Notes: generated by a model from the sequence alone, not told the origin. Positions 32,644 through 42,089 are shown, numbered from the stretch's first letter. The stretch: 64,000 bases of DNA from RGIG2134 sp964461115 (GCA_964461115.1 CAYWSX010000009.1:6204-70203); one strand, 5' to 3'. Numbers and translations are program-made.

Positions 32644-35583
32644 TTATGATGAACCTAATTCAAAGACATTATAACTTCTAAAATCCTTGGGGTATGGCAT
32701 AAAACCAGACAATTGTTCTTCCGCTTCATTTCCCTGGTTACCCTCAGTAGGCTGTGGAAGATCAAGATAAAGCTCAGAATCTCCAAGTTCACCAATAAAT
32801 GAAAGATTTACATTAGATTTCGTCAAGTCTTCAGTCGGAATATCGTTATATCTTACACCAAGAACTATTTTTATATTTTTATCAGGACTCATTTTCTTAA
32901 GAAGTTTTTTACAATAGAGGGTAATTTCTTCTCTAAACTGCATATTATAATCTTGATTACCTTTGCGGGAATTGTTAATTTCAACGTTATCGATAACCAT
33001 TATAGGATTATTTTCATCATCTTTTGCCATATAAGTAACTGCATTACCTATGACTTCCCCGTTTTTATTATCAACAAGTTCTATCATGTTAATTGCACTA
33101 TGAAGGAGATATACAGGCATAGACGCGCCGTTGTTAGCGCCGTTGTTATTATCACCAAGTTTCAGACAACAGGTAGAATAGTGCCCTTCAAACAAATCTT
33201 TTTCAGGGTTTCTCGACCACATTTTCACTTTCAGCCTGAGTGGTGCGGAACACTCTTTAATATTTTTTAGTGCAATGATAGCATCAATCAAGCTATGCTT
33301 TATATTCAAAACTTTTTCTGCATTTTGCACCTTTTGAGGGTCACTCGCAGATTGATTTTTCAACGCCAAATTGAAAACACCGCTAAGATTTTTCAAAAAG
33401 CCGTCTGCAAACTTCAACATAGAACTTTTAGAATTGACAATATTATCAGGCAGAATGAATTTTCCGTCGTTAATATAATTCGAATATCTTTTATCGATTA
33501 TAGATTTTATGTAAGCGTTTTGTCTTAGGTCTTCTATATTTTGTAGTATCTTTTCAGTATTGAGAACTACTTCTTGACCATCTCCTGTAATTAAAGCTTC
33601 GGATTGTATTTCATTGGCTGCATTATCCCATACAGAATAGTCCAAGCCTGATTCATAAAATTCTTGTTTTGTAAGTTCATTTCTGTATCCGTAGAGATTG
33701 GATTTATCATGTATGTAATTTTTAAAATCATTTTTTAGCGTATTTTCTATAACATCTTTAAAATAGGCATACTTTAGCTGAGCTTCAAACGATTCTTTCC
33801 CATCAACAGAATCAAATAAGCTTCGATGATCAGACATCTCAGCCATTAAACTTGTTATATAATCGGTGTTCCAATCCAAAAGCTTACTCTTACACTCCTT
33901 GGAGTTTAAGCCTAAAGTATTTAAAAAATCTTCTAATAAAAGATTATTTATCTTACTAATATTTACTGAATTTGTAGTTATCATCTCTTGAATTACATTC
34001 AATATGGCTTCATTTTTACATGCTGTAAGTGTTTTGAGCATTTCCACTTTATCTTGAGGCGTCAACTTTTCTCCACTATCCTTAATCGCCGTCATTGAAT
34101 CTTTGAGTATTTTTTTATTTGACATCTGCATATTATTTACTGCATCTACATAATCCATAAACTGCTCTGTTCTTTTTGTTAATAAAAGCTGCATGGAATC
34201 AAAATCAAGGGCATTAAAGGCAGCTAATATTGAGAAGGCTCTAATGTCCATACACATATATGTATAAGCTGCAGCTAGGGCTTCTTCTTCACCAATACCA
34301 TATCGTGAAGGATTTTTAAATGCTATTATGCGAAGTTTGTTGAAACTATTCAATTTCTCCGGCGTAATTTTGCAATGAACAATATCTTTGGGATTCGCAA
34401 TCCCATCTAATTCGAGTTCCTGATGTATTTTTAGAAGTTCATTTTCATTTCTTACTGCGTTTATATCAAAATTGTTTTTATAAAGTGTATCCGAAATCTC
34501 CTGACTACTTTTTCCAAAATCCTGTAAAGCAGCAATTAATCTGGCCAAATCAAGCTTTTTCCAAGGCTCCAAACCTTTACCGTCTTTTTTAACTTGGCTT
34601 AAAATATTCGTGTATAGTAAACGATTTTCATCTGAAAGATTATTTATAACCATTGTCTGCCTTAAAAATTTCATATGAGTTTTTGACATTGCGTAATTAA
34701 GCGTTTCATAATCCAAGATGTCCATCGAATCTAATATTTCATTTTCTCTTTTAAACATATCCTCTATAGAGCATTTAGCTGTGCCGGTTTCATAAGGTTC
34801 GGCATATTTTTCGGGGTTTAATCGAGCTTTATCATATAGTTTCTTATATTTATACAAAAACTCAGGTTTAATTTGAGAGTTAGCGACAACTCTCAAGACC
34901 TGTTCATCTTTCATAAAATTATACAAATCAAGCTTTTTCATAATTTGTATTTTTTGGAAGGCCTCTTCCTGACTAAAATCTTTATCACACAATACATTTG
35001 CAATTTTAAAACATTTTTTTTCGAAGCGTTCACGCAAATCTTCATCAATATTTTCAAAAAATTCAAGAGAATTAGTGTAAATTTTGTTATTAAAAATCTC
35101 ATTAGCCATATATTTACCATTAGAGTTTTTAATAAGTTGTTTTAATTTACTTCCAAAAATATTACATACTTTGGAGTTGTCTTTAATTAGTTCTGCATTT
35201 TTCCCGTTCAAATGAAGAAGAGAAATACTTCCAAACATATCTATAACACTGTCATCATAAGAGTTTACAGCCACAGCAAGAAGTTTCGGTTCATCAAATT
35301 CTTCATTATTTCTATCAAAATTTTCCAGATATTTTTTAAACTCGGGTTTTATAGAATTTTTAAAACACTCAATTTTTTGCTCCTTAGTTAAAGGGATATC
35401 AATATCGGCCTTAAAGGAAATATTGAACTTTATTCGAGAGGACATAGGCTCTTTTCCTAAAATCGGCTTTAACGGATTAAAAGAATCCAACGAAATCCTG
35501 TTCAGCAAGCGCCCCCCCCCAGCGTAAGGCTTGCGGGACAATCCATTCGAGCAATTATTCAAAACTTTACTATTTACTTCCAT
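32644..35583 (-). CDS. large lineage-specific protein with G9 tract near its start
   Basis: This 979-aa protein is not one I recognise. It has no signal peptide. Residues 51-56 (FNISFKAD) match the SFKG-type motif of several other proteins here. The central part is helical and charged. A C-terminal domain (about 790-950) contains GHYSTCCLKLG, an ELVDNKNGEVIGNAV strand pair and an IDNVEIN strand. A run of nine G (coding strand; 35512-35520) encodes Gly22-24; a one-base slip would put everything behind it out of frame. An internal ATG at 35445 (M47, MSSRIKFNISFKAD), after AGGAAAAGAG, resembles the starts of the other SFKG proteins and may be the true start. Both starts are possible. Confidence 0.6.
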   Translation of the reverse strand: MEVNSKVLNNCSNGLSRKPYAGGGRLLNRISLDSFNPLKPILGKEPMSSRIKFNISFKADIDIPLTKEQKIECFKNSIKPEFKKYLENFDRNNEEFDEPKLLAVAVNSYDDSVIDMFGSISLLHLNGKNAELIKDNSKVCNIFGSKLKQLIKNSNGKYMANEIFNNKIYTNSLEFFENIDEDLRERFEKKCFKIANVLCDKDFSQEEAFQKIQIMKKLDLYNFMKDEQVLRVVANSQIKPEFLYKYKKLYDKARLNPEKYAEPYETGTAKCSIEDMFKRENEILDSMDILDYETLNYAMSKTHMKFLRQTMVINNLSDENRLLYTNILSQVKKDGKGLEPWKKLDLARLIAALQDFGKSSQEISDTLYKNNFDINAVRNENELLKIHQELELDGIANPKDIVHCKITPEKLNSFNKLRIIAFKNPSRYGIGEEEALAAAYTYMCMDIRAFSILAAFNALDFDSMQLLLTKRTEQFMDYVDAVNNMQMSNKKILKDSMTAIKDSGEKLTPQDKVEMLKTLTACKNEAILNVIQEMITTNSVNISKINNLLLEDFLNTLGLNSKECKSKLLDWNTDYITSLMAEMSDHRSLFDSVDGKESFEAQLKYAYFKDVIENTLKNDFKNYIHDKSNLYGYRNELTKQEFYESGLDYSVWDNAANEIQSEALITGDGQEVVLNTEKILQNIEDLRQNAYIKSIIDKRYSNYINDGKFILPDNIVNSKSSMLKFADGFLKNLSGVFNLALKNQSASDPQKVQNAEKVLNIKHSLIDAIIALKNIKECSAPLRLKVKMWSRNPEKDLFEGHYSTCCLKLGDNNNGANNGASMPVYLLHSAINMIELVDNKNGEVIGNAVTYMAKDDENNPIMVIDNVEINNSRKGNQDYNMQFREEITLYCKKLLKKMSPDKNIKIVLGVRYNDIPTEDLTKSNVNLSFIGELGDSELYLDLPQPTEGNQGNEAEEQLSGFMPYPKDFRSYNVFELGSS
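35512..35520. repeat. homopolymer C9/G9 tract
   Basis: Nine consecutive C on the plus strand (G9 in the coding strand) lie 64-72 nt after the first ATG of the 979-aa gene. It is the longest G/C homopolymer I noticed in this A+T-rich window, and could vary in length by slipped-strand mispairing. Confidence 0.8.
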
Positions 35584-35636
35584 TTGAAGCTAATAAAACA
35601 TGTGAAGATGAAAAATTGCCTAAACTTCAATAATCT

Positions 35637-36689
35637 CTATATTCTTTTCGTTGTTTCTTCATCAAAACACAAAATGTCAGCAAAATTAAAACCTACGGTT
35701 ATTTCTTCCGTGGTATGTGTTTCTGACGGGAATTTTGCGCTGCATTTTTTGTCATTTAGGTAAAAATAGGCAATTTTTTCACTACCGAGGATTTCCCACA
35801 AATCCACTTTTACGGCTAAAGAAAAATCGCCTTGTGCGCTCATTTTTTCAGGTCTTATACCGAAAAGAGCTTTATTTCTACCTGTAAATTTAATTTTCAA
35901 ATTGTCCGGAAGATAAACAAACGCATCATTCACCCTCACAGCACCGTTTTCAAGCTCCACGGGAACAAAGTTCATAGAAGGTGAACCTAAAAATCCTGCA
36001 ACAAATATATTTTCAGGATTTTGGTAAACATTATCAGGCGTATCGACCTGCTGTATAACACCTTTATCAATAATCGCAATTCTGTCGCCCATTGTAAGAG
36101 CCTCGGTTTGGTCGTGAGTGACATATATAAAAGTTGTTTGGAGTTTTTCGTGAAGTTTCTTGATTTCGCTTCTCATTTGAACTCGAAGCTTTGCGTCCAA
36201 GTTTGAAAGCGGCTCATCCATAAGAAAAACCTTAGGACTTCTCACAATGGCACGTCCGAGAGCGACACGCTGCCTTTGCCCGCCTGAAAGCTGCTTTGGT
36301 TTGCGTTTAAGAAGCTCGGTGAGGTTCAAAATTTCAGCCGCATTTTTCACTTTCTCATCAATAGCTTTTTTACTGAATTTACGCATTTTCAACGGAAAAG
36401 CGATGTTGTCATATACGCTCATATGCGGATATAGTGCATAATTCTGGAAAACAAACGCAATATCACGATCTTTCGGGTGCAAATCATTCACTACCTTCCC
36501 ATCAATGAGAATATCTCCGCCGGTGATGGTCTCAAGCCCTGCAATCATTCTCAAAACAGTAGATTTCCCACAGCCTGAAGAGCCGACCAGAACCAAGAAT
36601 TCTTTGTCTTCAATTTTCAAATTTACATCGTTTATAACTTGCGTCTTATCATATGATTTATAGACGTCTCTTAATTCTACCTCTGCCAC
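35637..36689 (-). CDS. UgpC/MalK/MsmX-type sugar ABC transporter ATPase
   Basis: Starting at GTG 36689, with GAGGAG upstream, the protein has 350 aa. Walker A GSSGCGKSTVLRMIAGLE, signature LSGGQRQRVALGRAIVR, Walker B VFLMDEPLSNLDAKLR and the H-loop YVTHDQTEALTMGDRI are intact. A C-terminal TOBE/OB region (about 240-350) matches the MalK/UgpC group, including IRPEKM. It energises import of oligosaccharides or glycerol-3-phosphate. No permease or binding protein gene is nearby, so it may serve several transporters like MsmX. It lies 15 bp downstream of the histidine kinase homologue. Confidence 0.93.
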   Translation of the reverse strand: MAEVELRDVYKSYDKTQVINDVNLKIEDKEFLVLVGSSGCGKSTVLRMIAGLETITGGDILIDGKVVNDLHPKDRDIAFVFQNYALYPHMSVYDNIAFPLKMRKFSKKAIDEKVKNAAEILNLTELLKRKPKQLSGGQRQRVALGRAIVRSPKVFLMDEPLSNLDAKLRVQMRSEIKKLHEKLQTTFIYVTHDQTEALTMGDRIAIIDKGVIQQVDTPDNVYQNPENIFVAGFLGSPSMNFVPVELENGAVRVNDAFVYLPDNLKIKFTGRNKALFGIRPEKMSAQGDFSLAVKVDLWEILGSEKIAYFYLNDKKCSAKFPSETHTTEEITVGFNFADILCFDEETTKRI

Positions 36690-36704
36690 AGGGCACTCCT
36701 CGTT

Positions 36705-37829
36705 TTAAACGCTCAACCTTTCGTTAGGGATAATAAAACTATACGTTGAGCCTTGCATAGCTTCACTTTCAACCCAAACAACACCTTTCATGCTTTTAAC
36801 AAGACTTTTTACAATTGCAAGGGCGATACTTTTAGACAGATTTTTCTTACTTCCCGAATCAACCTGATAGTAAGGATCAAAGATAAATGCTTTTTCTGTT
36901 TCCGACATTCCGCTTCCGGTATCGGTTATGGTGAACTGCACGAATGATTTTTCCGCAGTATTTTCAGGAAAATCCAATCCTTGCGCCGATACAAACTCCA
37001 ACGGAGGATGATTCAGCTTTATTGAAATATTCCCGAGATAAGTAGATTTTACCGCCAAATCCATCAAACTGTCCATAATCATTTTAAGTGCGCTTTCGTC
37101 CGCAAAACACGTTCTTTTGGCAATATCTTCAACATCAACCGTGAACTCAATACTCTTTTCGCCCAAAATATCTTTGTAGGGACGAACAACCGTCTGCAAA
37201 AGATTTATTACATCCAAATGCTTGTAATTCCATTCATACAGACCCGACTCAAGCCTGGAAAGCTCAATCAGCCTGTCTAGCAGGAATAATAACTCGTGGG
37301 AGTTTTTATTAATTATGTGCAAATATTTTTCCTGTTTTTCGCTAAGTGCACCGCCTAAACCTTCCAAGAGAGCCTTTGAAAAGCCGTCAATTGAATGCAG
37401 CGGCGATTTCAAGTCATTTTCCATTTTCACGAGGAAAGAGTTTTTATCACGGTTTACTTTTTTAGAGCTTTCTGTCTCAACAAGCATTTTTTTCATAAAT
37501 TCATGAGACTGCGTAACATTTCTTGCGGTGATAACAAATTTTTCTTCTCCGCCAGCTTTTGCTGCACTCAGTTCGACATAAGAAGCAGTTCCTTCCGATG
37601 GAACCTTAAAAACCGACTGAACCTGTTTATCAACAAGGCTTTCAATCATTTTTATATTTACATCAAGAACATCTGCGATATTGTCTCTTTCTTTTACACC
37701 GATAAGCCCTTTTGCATATTGATTTGCAAATAAAACCTTGCCTGACAAATCCGTTAGAATCAACCCATCGGGAAGATAGTCAAAAACCTGCGTTGTACTT
37801 GCTTTTTTAAAGAAAGACAGAAAATCCAT
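36705..37829 (-). CDS. histidine kinase homologue lacking the phospho-acceptor His
   Basis: The ATG at 37829 (AGGGA upstream) gives 374 aa; the frame extends to a GTG at 37853. A PAS-like domain (about 10-110, LPDGLILTDLSGKVLFANQYA) is followed by a DHp helix and an ATPase-like domain. In the DHp the usual MSHELRTPL reads MENDLKSPL, with Asn138 where His should be. In the ATPase domain DTGSGMS is intact, but the N-box stretch has no Asn and the G2 loop glycines are missing (KSIALAIVK). It therefore looks like a pseudokinase that may still sense or scaffold. No response regulator is adjacent; the UgpC-type ATPase gene follows by 15 bp. Confidence 0.82.
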   Translation of the reverse strand: MDFLSFFKKASTTQVFDYLPDGLILTDLSGKVLFANQYAKGLIGVKERDNIADVLDVNIKMIESLVDKQVQSVFKVPSEGTASYVELSAAKAGGEEKFVITARNVTQSHEFMKKMLVETESSKKVNRDKNSFLVKMENDLKSPLHSIDGFSKALLEGLGGALSEKQEKYLHIINKNSHELLFLLDRLIELSRLESGLYEWNYKHLDVINLLQTVVRPYKDILGEKSIEFTVDVEDIAKRTCFADESALKMIMDSLMDLAVKSTYLGNISIKLNHPPLEFVSAQGLDFPENTAEKSFVQFTITDTGSGMSETEKAFIFDPYYQVDSGSKKNLSKSIALAIVKSLVKSMKGVVWVESEAMQGSTYSFIIPNERLSV

Positions 37830-37923
37830 AAAAATGTCCCTATAATATACCACAACTGGAGCATATCATATTTTATGCAGTTTATAAATACATCATTTAA
37901 GTTATTGTTGAAACTAAACGCAT

Positions 37924-38586
37924 TTAATTTGACACAGATTCAGTAAATATACGCATAGGTATGGGTGTAGGTCCCATGAGTATTCCCATATCCTGGGCTG
38001 TATTTGCTTTCATCAGTTCAGCTCCGTTTTCAACACCTATGTCAATTGCATTTCGTTGTGAATTATAACCTCTCAAAAAAGATTTCAATCTGTCAACGAT
38101 TTCACCTGAATTTTTATCATTTGTAAACTCTTTTATTACAGGCTTTAGACCTGCCGCATTTTGGACAACGACACACTCTTCCCCGTCAATAAGCATAGTA
38201 TTTAAGCCTTTTATAATTTTTTCCTGGTGCTCATATTTTTGGAAGACAAAACTATTTGCGTTCTTGATACCCGCCTCATAAAACTTGTGAAATTTTGAAG
38301 AATAAGAAGACATTTGCGCCTGCACCGGTGCAATGTATTTTTGATAGCCCAGATGACCGGTTTTCAGCACTGTTCCGGCAAAAAGCACGCCGCCTAAAGC
38401 ATAACAAGCCCATTTGAAGAATGTCTTACACTGCCTGCCCAGCTGCAACTGCCTAACTGAATTCGCATTTTGTATACGTTCAAGTCGATAATCACCCAAA
38501 CAAGCCCGAAAGGGTCTGTTTTGTTTAGAAGCAAACGAAGGTGATTTTTTATAATTCAAACCAGCAAACGTGACTTTCAATTCCAT
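37924..38586 (-). CDS. lineage-specific membrane protein with N-terminal TFAG motif
   Basis: The ATG at 38586 gives 220 aa beginning MELKVTFAGLNYKKSPSFAS, a variant of the SFKG-type N-terminus seen elsewhere in the window. One membrane helix is predicted at about residues 60-78 (WACYALGGVLFAGTVL). The rest is soluble and mixed alpha/beta. I do not recognise the family. It lies on the same strand as the 767-aa membrane protein upstream, with a 102-bp gap. Confidence 0.5.
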   Translation of the reverse strand: MELKVTFAGLNYKKSPSFASKQNRPFRACLGDYRLERIQNANSVRQLQLGRQCKTFFKWACYALGGVLFAGTVLKTGHLGYQKYIAPVQAQMSSYSSKFHKFYEAGIKNANSFVFQKYEHQEKIIKGLNTMLIDGEECVVVQNAAGLKPVIKEFTNDKNSGEIVDRLKSFLRGYNSQRNAIDIGVENGAELMKANTAQDMGILMGPTPIPMRIFTESVSN

Positions 38587-38688
38587 TATTCCATACCTTA
38601 TACTCAAATATTGATTACTTCACATTACCATGAAAACTCAAAAATTTTAAAATTTGCTACTCATGTAACGAAAAGTTAAGTATGGAGA

Positions 38689-40992
38689 TTAAACACCTTT
38701 GGCTAAAAATGCCTGTGCTGCTTTTTCTGCTTTGTCCGCCTGAGCCAGCATTCTTTCAGCATCAATTTCCGCCTTGCTTTTTTGCTGTGCAAATTTTGAA
38801 GGCACAGGCGACGGAACATAAGAGCGCTTTACTTCAGGAGCGTTATTCAAGTTCTGTTCCGGCGCAACTTTTGAAGCAGCAATTGGAGTTTCAGAAATGT
38901 TATTTACATCTTGCGGCGCCGCAATTGACGCTGACGCTATCGGCTGTGACGCGTTCAGGTTATTAGAGCCTGTATTCGTGGCTAATATTGCTGAAGCCAT
39001 TGCCGGATGAAGAGTTTTAGGCTTATTCAACGTGTTTTGCAGTAAGTTTGTATTTCCGCCGTTGATTTGCTGCGGCATCTGTGTCTGCGGCTGGCCGGAA
39101 ATTTGTCCTTGAGCGTTCATTTGAGGAGGAATCATCGCTGCAAGCTTTTCTTTTTCTTCAGCTGCTTTTGCTTCCGCCTTTTCACGTTCTTCTTCATCAA
39201 GCTGAGAGTTTTTCGGTTTGCCGAATATTTTATGAGAAATCTTCATAAATCCTTTTCTGAACGGCTCAACCAATACAACACCGACCAGAAGTGCTCTGCC
39301 TAAACCAAAGCCCCAACGTTTTGAAGCTTTAGCGATAGTTTTGAGAGAAGACTTTTTGCCATGGACAAGGTCATATCTACCTATAGCCAGCGTTTTGCCG
39401 AGCCAGCTTAAAGGTTTTTGAACAACATAACGGCCAAGACGAGTCATGAATCCGCCTGCATTCGCTTCTGTTGCTTTACCAACAGACTTCAAAGTTATTT
39501 TTGACTTATATGCAGATTTAATATCATTTCTCAACAATTCAAAATATTTTTCATCTTTTACGCCAATTTTACTTGCCGTTTTATTCATAAGCTCTTTAAA
39601 GCTTGCGCAGTTCTCGGCACCGTCAATACCAAGTTTTAATGCATTAGCTCTGGCTTTTTCAAGAGTCAGATTACCTGTCTTCAATTGCTCTGCAAATTGA
39701 TTTACAGCACGCATTGATTTGTATTCTTTATTATATGCCATAACAACGTTTTGCAGACGTTTTTCGGTCATATCGATACCCATACGCTTGCCGAGGGTTT
39801 CGATTGCCTTTTTATCCAAGCCTAACTCTGCAACACCGACAAACTTGTTGAACCAAGTACCGACAATGAACGACATAATATACGAACCAAGCATTAAGCC
39901 GATATAATCTTCCATAAATGCAGCAAGCTTGTCGCCTTTTTCAGCTTTTGAAGCACAGTTGAAGGATGAAATCATAAATAACATACCCATCATCAACGCC
40001 ATTTTGCCGCCAAGAACACCGTTGCCTGTTGCTTCTCCGATAAACGACAATGTTTTTTGCCCAACTTTTGTTGCTTGAGTTTGGGTAGCATTATATGCAC
40101 CGTTAAAGTATCTTGCTTTGCACCAATCCAGGTGCACATCAGGCCTCATACCCGGAACTTTATTCAAGAAGCCAAATATTTTGCCCCAGAATTTACCCTC
40201 CGGAACAACAAGCTTGGAAAGCTCTTTTGCGTTCAATTTACTGACAATCGGGTCTAATTCCTTGAATGCAATTGTACTATGGATTTTTTCAGCCTTTACT
40301 TTTGCCAATATATCGAAAACTTTATTTCTCTCTGCTGTAGTAAGATTTTTTGTATTATTTAGAAGTGATTTCAAAGAAGATTCTTCAACTTTAGACAGGT
40401 TTTCTACCGCATAGTTGATAGCCTCTGAGCCTTTTCCTTTGTAGAACATGCCTGATTTATCACCAACTGCGATACTTCCCGTTTGAATGCTTGAGCCGAC
40501 TTCTCTTAAGAATTTAGGCATAGGAATTTTTGAGAAAAATCCTTTTGTACCGTCAACAGCACGCTGCAATCCTTTTCCTAAAGCAGTATTGTCAAATTTG
40601 GCACCCATTTTATAAAAACGACCTTGTTTAAAATCCTCTAATTGTGTTGCACCTTCCGCAATTTCTTTAGAACTCATAAGTTTGTGCAAAGCACCTGTTG
40701 TTCCCATTGCAAGCGCCGAAGATAATAATAGGTTTTTAGCGGCAATAACCGGGTGAGCCATCATATCAAAGTCTTTTGTAGCTTGAGCAACGGCGTTATC
40801 CTTTGCGGCACTCTGAGCCTGAGTTCTAAGAGTATCGTAATCTAAGCCCCCTTGCATTGAGCCCGGCATACCTTGCATGTTTGGTGAATATTGCGAATTT
40901 GGTGAATTTTGTTGCGCAAAAGCAGGGGTTGTATTGATTCCCGCTTGCAATAAAGGATTATTATATTGATTATATAAATTCAGATTTGTCAT
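38689..40992 (-). CDS. large alanine-rich membrane protein, lineage-specific
   Basis: This 767-aa protein has an Asn/Gln-rich N-terminus (about 1-50) with no signal peptide, several hydrophobic segments (about 80-100, 325-345, 360-385, 580-600) and long charged helices between them. The tail (about 625-767) is rich in Glu/Lys, then Gln/Asn/Pro/Ala, ending in a charged helix. I recognise no family. Its layout (N/Q-rich start, helical body with hydrophobic hairpins, low-complexity tail) is like that of the 469-aa protein at 49018-50427. AGGA precedes the ATG by a few bases. Confidence 0.55.
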   Translation of the reverse strand: MTNLNLYNQYNNPLLQAGINTTPAFAQQNSPNSQYSPNMQGMPGSMQGGLDYDTLRTQAQSAAKDNAVAQATKDFDMMAHPVIAAKNLLLSSALAMGTTGALHKLMSSKEIAEGATQLEDFKQGRFYKMGAKFDNTALGKGLQRAVDGTKGFFSKIPMPKFLREVGSSIQTGSIAVGDKSGMFYKGKGSEAINYAVENLSKVEESSLKSLLNNTKNLTTAERNKVFDILAKVKAEKIHSTIAFKELDPIVSKLNAKELSKLVVPEGKFWGKIFGFLNKVPGMRPDVHLDWCKARYFNGAYNATQTQATKVGQKTLSFIGEATGNGVLGGKMALMMGMLFMISSFNCASKAEKGDKLAAFMEDYIGLMLGSYIMSFIVGTWFNKFVGVAELGLDKKAIETLGKRMGIDMTEKRLQNVVMAYNKEYKSMRAVNQFAEQLKTGNLTLEKARANALKLGIDGAENCASFKELMNKTASKIGVKDEKYFELLRNDIKSAYKSKITLKSVGKATEANAGGFMTRLGRYVVQKPLSWLGKTLAIGRYDLVHGKKSSLKTIAKASKRWGFGLGRALLVGVVLVEPFRKGFMKISHKIFGKPKNSQLDEEEREKAEAKAAEEKEKLAAMIPPQMNAQGQISGQPQTQMPQQINGGNTNLLQNTLNKPKTLHPAMASAILATNTGSNNLNASQPIASASIAAPQDVNNISETPIAASKVAPEQNLNNAPEVKRSYVPSPVPSKFAQQKSKAEIDAERMLAQADKAEKAAQAFLAKGV

Positions 40993-41094
40993 AACTGTCC
41001 TATAAATTCACCTTATTTATATAAAAACTTTTTATTTACAAAAATTGCCCATGCAAAAAAACATGTTTAAATATGTAACAAAATTCAAAACACT

Positions 41095-41126
41095 GCGTTT
41101 ACTAATAAACGCATGTATGCTATTAT
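41095..41126 (+). promoter_or_regulatory. extended -10 promoter with dyad over the -35 box
   Basis: TTTACT (41098-41103), a 17-bp spacer and TGC-TATTAT (41118-41126) make a good plus-strand promoter. The perfect repeat GCGTTTA-CTAA-TAAACGC (41095-41112) overlaps the -35 and could be an operator. No plus-strand protein gene follows. Confidence 0.6.
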
Positions 41127-41132
41127 GAATTT

Positions 41133-41241
41133 GAAAGGTGTGTCCTCGACGACATTGCCCACTTCGACCCGATACAGCTAGCTGTGGGGGTGAATAGTGC
41201 GTTATTGCTCTTGAATGAGCATTTCATTGTCGAGGATTTTT
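41133..41241 (+). ncRNA. candidate structured RNA, antisense to the 3' end of 41202-42089
   Basis: Downstream of the promoter at 41098-41126 the plus strand can form a closing stem TCCTCGACGA (41143-41152) with TTGTCGAGGA (41227-41236), 10 bp with one G-T, followed directly by T5, as in an intrinsic terminator. Inside it are GCCCAC...GTGGGG (41157-41190), the palindrome CAGCTAGCTG at its loop, and TGCTC-TTGAA-TGAGCA (41206-41222, close to ideal). This suggests an RNA of about 105 nt. Its 3' part is complementary to the last codons of the minus-strand gene. I recognise no known RNA family. Confidence 0.5.
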
Positions 41242-42089
41242 AGCCAATTTATTTTTTCTGCGTCGGTGAGAGGGGTCATTTGAGTAATAGCGACACGGAT
41301 GAAGCCGTCTTTGGTCTGCTTTATGAGCGAATAGGTATTTTCGTAGCCGTCGCCGTAGCCCCAGTCGTAGATGATTCTATCCGAGCCGTGTTCTTTGACA
41401 GTTGAATAGTATTTTAAATCGAGGTCGTGGGCGAAGATTTTGTTAAACCTGTCGTATTTTTGGACATATTCCGCAAGATTTTTGGCAAAATCCGAGCCAA
41501 AAAACTCGATAATGTATTTTTGCTGATAGGTGTGGATTTCTTGCCCTTTCGGGATAAATTCATATCGAAATTCGGGTTTGTCGATAATAATGTTCCCCAA
41601 ATACCAGCTTTCACCGTTGATTTTAGGGGCTTGGGCTGTTACTTTAGATGACTTCAGCATTTCTAACCGTTCTGAGGCGTTAGATTTACAGGTTATGCGG
41701 GAGGATTGCTCTGCGTGAAAAAAGTCTTTCTTGTTTAAGTTATCTGAAATTTTCCCGTAGTACCAAGCTTTTGGATAAATAGCTAAAACGCCATACATGC
41801 CATTTAAATCCAGATAGTAACCAAGTTTTCTTGCTTCGCCAGACTTTGGAACAACGTAGCCAACCCCTACTGTTTTACTACCCAAGGCGTGCTCAATAGA
41901 GGCTGATAGCCCCATATAATGGTCAAGTTTAGTTGGCAGTTTTGACAAAGAAACTCGGTTAGGATACACAGTAGTCCTTTTCAGCCAGTCTGTGTGGGGC
42001 AGGTAAGGATTTTTAGAGCTTTGCGCAAATACGCAGGCAGGGATTAAGGCAAAAGCTGTAAGCACAAGCAAAAGTACAAATTTTTTCAT
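41202..42089 (-). CDS. secreted protein of unknown function
   Basis: This 295-aa protein has a signal peptide (about residues 1-22, ending VFAQ). The mature region is mixed, rich in Tyr, Lys and Asp (for example IIYDWGYGDGYENTYSLI), with a single Cys near residue 134, and no repeats. A GGAG ribosome site precedes the ATG. Its last codons overlap the candidate plus-strand RNA at 41133-41241. I recognise no family. Confidence 0.6.
   Translation of the reverse strand: MKKFVLLLVLTAFALIPACVFAQSSKNPYLPHTDWLKRTTVYPNRVSLSKLPTKLDHYMGLSASIEHALGSKTVGVGYVVPKSGEARKLGYYLDLNGMYGVLAIYPKAWYYGKISDNLNKKDFFHAEQSSRITCKSNASERLEMLKSSKVTAQAPKINGESWYLGNIIIDKPEFRYEFIPKGQEIHTYQQKYIIEFFGSDFAKNLAEYVQKYDRFNKIFAHDLDLKYYSTVKEHGSDRIIYDWGYGDGYENTYSLIKQTKDGFIRVAITQMTPLTDAEKINWLKILDNEMLIQEQ

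Noticed and set aside
32885..33270. Plus-strand frames inside the 979-aa gene and other long genes
   Set aside because: They are antisense shadows without ribosome sites or recognisable domains.
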